The notes beneath the pieces were generated by a model. The model did not search any database. It saw only the letters and a program-made list of their open reading frames with translations, and was not told the origin of the DNA. Of a DNA stretch of 64,000 nucleotides, positions 60,443 to 64,000 are shown piece by piece; position 1 is the stretch's first letter; the number at the start of each line of letters is the position of its first letter. The position numbers and the translations under genes were made by a program. Source of the stretch: Glandiceps talaboti (lineage: Eukaryota > Hemichordata > Enteropneusta > Spengelidae); NCBI RefSeq assembly GCF_964340395.1, contig NC_135566.1, positions 13,561,501 through 13,625,500 of the forward strand. Reading direction: 5' to 3'.

Positions 60443-63400
60443 TCACATTGCTAGTAGGTCTCTCATTGCACCTAGTACTTGGTCTTTATACGCCGAACCA
60501 AAGTGATTCCTGAGATGATATAAGGATGAAATGACGTCATTGTTATACAGTATATGTGCTATTAAACCTGTAATGTTTTCAGAGTGAAGCGAAATCATGA
60601 TCATATACAGTATATTTTCACAATATCGTTGAAGTAGAGCTTAGCAAGTGGTGTTCAAAGTGAGATATCGCTTGACTGAGCACTACGGCGATTTTTTGTG
60701 TGATATCTGAGGAAGTCAGTGAAGTTCCTAAAGTAGCTGATATTAAAACAGAAATTTCAAGCAATAGAGTCTTTCCCCCCCCCCCCCAATGTTTATATGG
60801 TTGTGTCTAGGGCCTGGATGTGTCGGTATTCTAAATGGAAGGGTCCATTAACAATTAGGTGGGGAATGGTGGGAATATAATGGTGTAAATGTTTATTGAC
60901 TCAATGTCTCGAGGCGAAAAATTATATTCCCTCTTTCAAGGTTCATTACCACACATTGCAAATATGTCTGAAATAGATGGAATGTTAATTAAGAGATAGA
61001 CTGTGGTGGTTAGTATTAAATTATGTTGTCACAGTACGATTATGTGTGTGTATTCCCATCGTCAATACCGTGTCTTGTTTAACAATTTGTTTTTCACTGA
61101 CACCAGTGATGTTACTGGTATCCCTTGCAGAGGTATGTACATGTATGTGTTTATTGATTTATTCTAATCTTTAGAGTGCGGGGGTGGGGGGGGGTCAGGT
61201 GGAGGAATAGCTAATGAAATACAATTCATGAAATCTTCGTAGAACACAGTCCTCCCCCCTTCCGTGTGACTCAGAGGTGATAAATTTTGACTCAGAAGGT
61301 AAATGTCAGGGTCAAATTTAAAGATATTAACTGAAAGGTCATGTTCGCGGAAAGGTAACATAGGAGTAGACACTTGAATGATGTCTCTATGTCTTATGTT
61401 TCCAGAGCTGTTACACGTAATATTGCTGATAGTTTACACCATAGACAGTGGAGTATGTTTACACCAAATATGGCTGTCATTAAGCAATAAAGGTAATGCG
61501 AGCATTCATGTGTATACCCCCCCCCCCCGTTCTGTATGCCCGTGCCCACAAGATCGTTACAAAATATTGGTCATACTTTAAATGCCACATACTGTCTGGA
61601 ATATGCAATAATTAATCGATTTTGAGAACTGACCCTGAAGATCAAAGTCTAACTAGGGTGTAAAATGATGATGTATCATCATACATACCAGATATTAAAT
61701 TGGTTGAACAATTCATATAACCTAGCCCTTCTGTCGAAGCCAGCAGCTTTCGGGATTAGTTTGTGATATGCTGTAAAGAATGCCGAATCAAAGCCACCGA
61801 ACATATTCACCGAAGCTAAGTCATATTCGCTGTGACCATAGAATGCGGCTGGATCGAAGACAACTGGAATACAACGCACATGATTTTTTATGTTAATACC
61901 TAGCTGTATATATAATCTGAAGGCCTATTACAGTTTCCATGTATTTCGCTTATAATTGTAACATTCTCTCTCTCTCTCTCTCTCTCTTTATATTGTTGTT
62001 CTGTATTTCTTCAGACTTTATACCGCCAGTGGCCTAAATCTCCAAATAATCTCAACTTTGACTATTAGTGGATGGACTATGCCATAATGCTCTCGATCTC
62101 TCAGACTGTGAGTGAGGGGTAGTCGTGGGTGGTGGCGCTCCACACGTTAGCGCCAAAAGCCTGAGCGTGGCGCGGTCCAAACTTGGTCAAAACTCAGTAT
62201 AATATAAGTGGTCTGAGGTCAAACGTTATCATCACTGAGTCGGTCGGAAGTGACCATACAAATGGAATAATGTAAATAGATCAAGCATAATCAATCGGTT
62301 AATTCATATATGTAGATACATTACCTGGTTCATCTTCATTACCAGAAACATTAATCTTGGTCAAATCTCCATGTACAAGTGCTGGTTTTATTTCTCCCAC
62401 GTCAAGGAAGAATTCTGGTAATTTCCGCTGAAGTTGAGACCACAATTCTATGAGTTCTCTGTCCCCATGTGTCCTTTCTATGACGTCTATCTGATGTTGT
62501 AGTTTTTGTCTTGCAAAGAACGTCTGGAAATGTCGGATAAAGAGTATTTCAGGCAGGGATGTTGTAGACTTAAACAGGTTATAACACTTGTCAAGTAGTT
62601 CAAAGTTTGTTAGCATTAGCTTCGATCATGTCTTGTCGGCACGGAATGGAGAAGCCGAATTGCGAATTGACTTAAAATTGGGTGAGAAGTGCTCCACAAA
62701 AAAAAATGATTTGATGAGTTTGCCGTCGGACGTTTATATTATTAATTTTACTAATGAAAGCGAAAGCTAAATACAATACAGCTACTTACCATGAACTACA
62801 TACATATATATGGCCTGCACAGCAAATTTGTTATTTACTTTGAAAAATCGTTTTCATGTTGAAATGATGGAGAGGGATTTGCATAGTAAACTTTGTCAAA
62901 CGCAGCCGTCTAGCAATGCCTGTACGTAGATATCTACAAGCTTCCTAGATCTAATACTGCTTATATAGTAGTCTCGATCAGATACTGTATCGGGGTGCTC
63001 TCATCGGCTTTTATTTACCCTGTCTACTAATTAAAGAGTGAAGGCCGCGAGGCGGATGAGGGCTGAGCGACACGCTTACAGTCTAGCAATGTTTGTACAT
63101 GTACTTAGATACAAGTCTCCGCACATGACTCCCGAGTTTTTTCACTGTTCAGCGACAACTTGTAAGGGGGAGGGGGGTGATCAAAGTTACTAGCCTTCAC
63201 CGTGACACTCACCATCCAATCTTCGCACCATTCATTCCCAGTCGGAACGTACCCACAACAGGTCGGCTTGTCGAACCCAAATTTATCAACGTAGCTACTC
63301 TCTCCGCATCCTACTCGATTGGCTACTTTCTCTTCGTTCTTTCTCAACTGTTCATTATGCAGATGCATTCTTTAATAACAATGAACACATATGGAATTGC

Positions 63401-63875
63401 CAGAAATGCTAGTAGGATTTCATCAAAATATTTTCTTAGAAAACGAACAGTCTATAATACATACAGGTACACCCACTACCATCACCACCACCATCACCAC
63501 CACTACCACCTACGCAATCCCACAACTTATAATGTTACCGCATCCACTAAAATGGCTTCAAAGTATAAAAAGAACAAATAGAAACAAAATAATTTGTTAC
63601 CCTGAAAAAGCACCCAGAAGACAACCAAAACACAAAGGTAAATGATGCTGTTCTGATTTAAAAACAAAACAAAACAAAACAAAACATAATTACCTGGCGA
63701 TTAGTTCTCCAAGTTTGGATGCATGTTTACCAACTATGTCCATTTCTACATATTTCATAATAAGTATCGCACCGTCATGGTAATCAAGTACTCTGTAAGG
63801 AGTGGGCACTGTTATGGTCTGGGTAGCTATTATAGCTTGTAGCCCAGCCATCTCTCCATCAAACATTGTCCTGGC
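60443..63875 (-). CDS. FN3KRP: Ketosamine-3-kinase / fructosamine-3-kinase-related protein (5' end outside window)
   Basis: Exons in transcript order: 63875-63694, 63369-63213, 62523-62325, 61863-61689 and 60509-60443 (stop). All phases agree. The initial exon(s) with the N-terminal start lie beyond 64000. Family role: an ATP-dependent kinase that phosphorylates sugar amines on glycated proteins so that they decompose, a repair enzyme of the APH-like kinase fold. Recognised blocks are [24 protein letters not shown], the catalytic loop HGDLTKIN and [17 protein letters not shown] with the metal-binding DP motif. The last exon starts NHFGSAY, like the vertebrate C-terminus. The loop is odd: relatives have HGDLWxGN, whereas here W-x-G is replaced by T-K-I, though the key Asp and Asn remain. 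Confidence 0.93.
61960..61988. repeat. (CT)n microsatellite
   Basis: A short CT run in the FN3KRP intron between exons 61863-61689 and 62523-62325. Confidence 0.9.
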
Positions 63876-64000
63876 CTGTAACAGGTTTAGGTGAAAAGAT
63901 TTGTTCTAACAAACTAGACATTGGTTCGCTTGTTGAATTAACTATTCAATCTGTAAACTATATTACATAGATAGTGGACGAGGGGGCCATAAATATCTAT
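63876..64000. other. FN3KRP intron, window end
   Basis: The sequence upstream of the acceptor at 63876 continues as intron to the window edge. No upstream coding exon is visible in it. Confidence 0.6.

Noticed and set aside
60080-60506. Two similar ORFs on opposite strands (about 80 and 90 residues)
   Set aside because: They mirror each other only because the palindrome at 60169-60387 is read in both directions. The supported coding here is the short last exon of FN3KRP.

Overview
This window is nuclear DNA of an animal, most likely a marine invertebrate bilaterian. The reasons are spliced genes with GT-AG introns (plus two minor-spliceosome introns), metazoan protein families, long introns, abundant microsatellites and many short DNA transposons. 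I cannot place the phylum from the sequence alone. All exon structures below were joined by hand from splice signals, reading phase and family knowledge; no transcript data were available.

Layout from left to right. ZCCHC8 (minus, 1-9881; 3' end off the window) is a NEXT-complex scaffold. It shares a 249-bp head-to-head promoter with an unrecognised plus-strand gene (10131-12612). A complete hAT-type transposon with an intact transposase follows (13804-16733). MED21 (minus, 17337-20106) is head-to-head with RPLP2 (plus, non-coding exon near 20327, CDS 21794-24264). RPLP2 introns hold two sibling C/D-box snoRNAs and several fold-back elements. A BTBD17-like BTB/BACK gene (plus, CDS 26637-28211) is followed by a repeat-rich stretch. 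PEX12 (minus, 32032-38593) is head-to-head with the AP-1/2 beta-adaptin gene AP2B1 (plus, 40876-54751), the same arrangement as human chromosome 17. A repeat-filled gap then leads to FN3KRP (minus, 60443 to beyond 63875; 5' end off the window).

The genes are mostly housekeeping: nuclear RNA surveillance, Mediator, ribosome stalk, peroxisome import, clathrin adaptor and protein deglycation. They do not form a pathway. Three of the six inter-gene junctions are divergent pairs. The non-coding space is dominated by inverted-repeat elements, several in multiple copies. The features most worth a second look are: an AT-AC U12 intron and a GT-AG U12 intron in ZCCHC8; a minisatellite that copies a ZCCHC8 5' splice site; the paired snoRNAs; a 690-bp palindrome with 11-bp direct repeats in the RPLP2 5' intron; and families of small terminal-inverted-repeat elements with 5-bp duplications.
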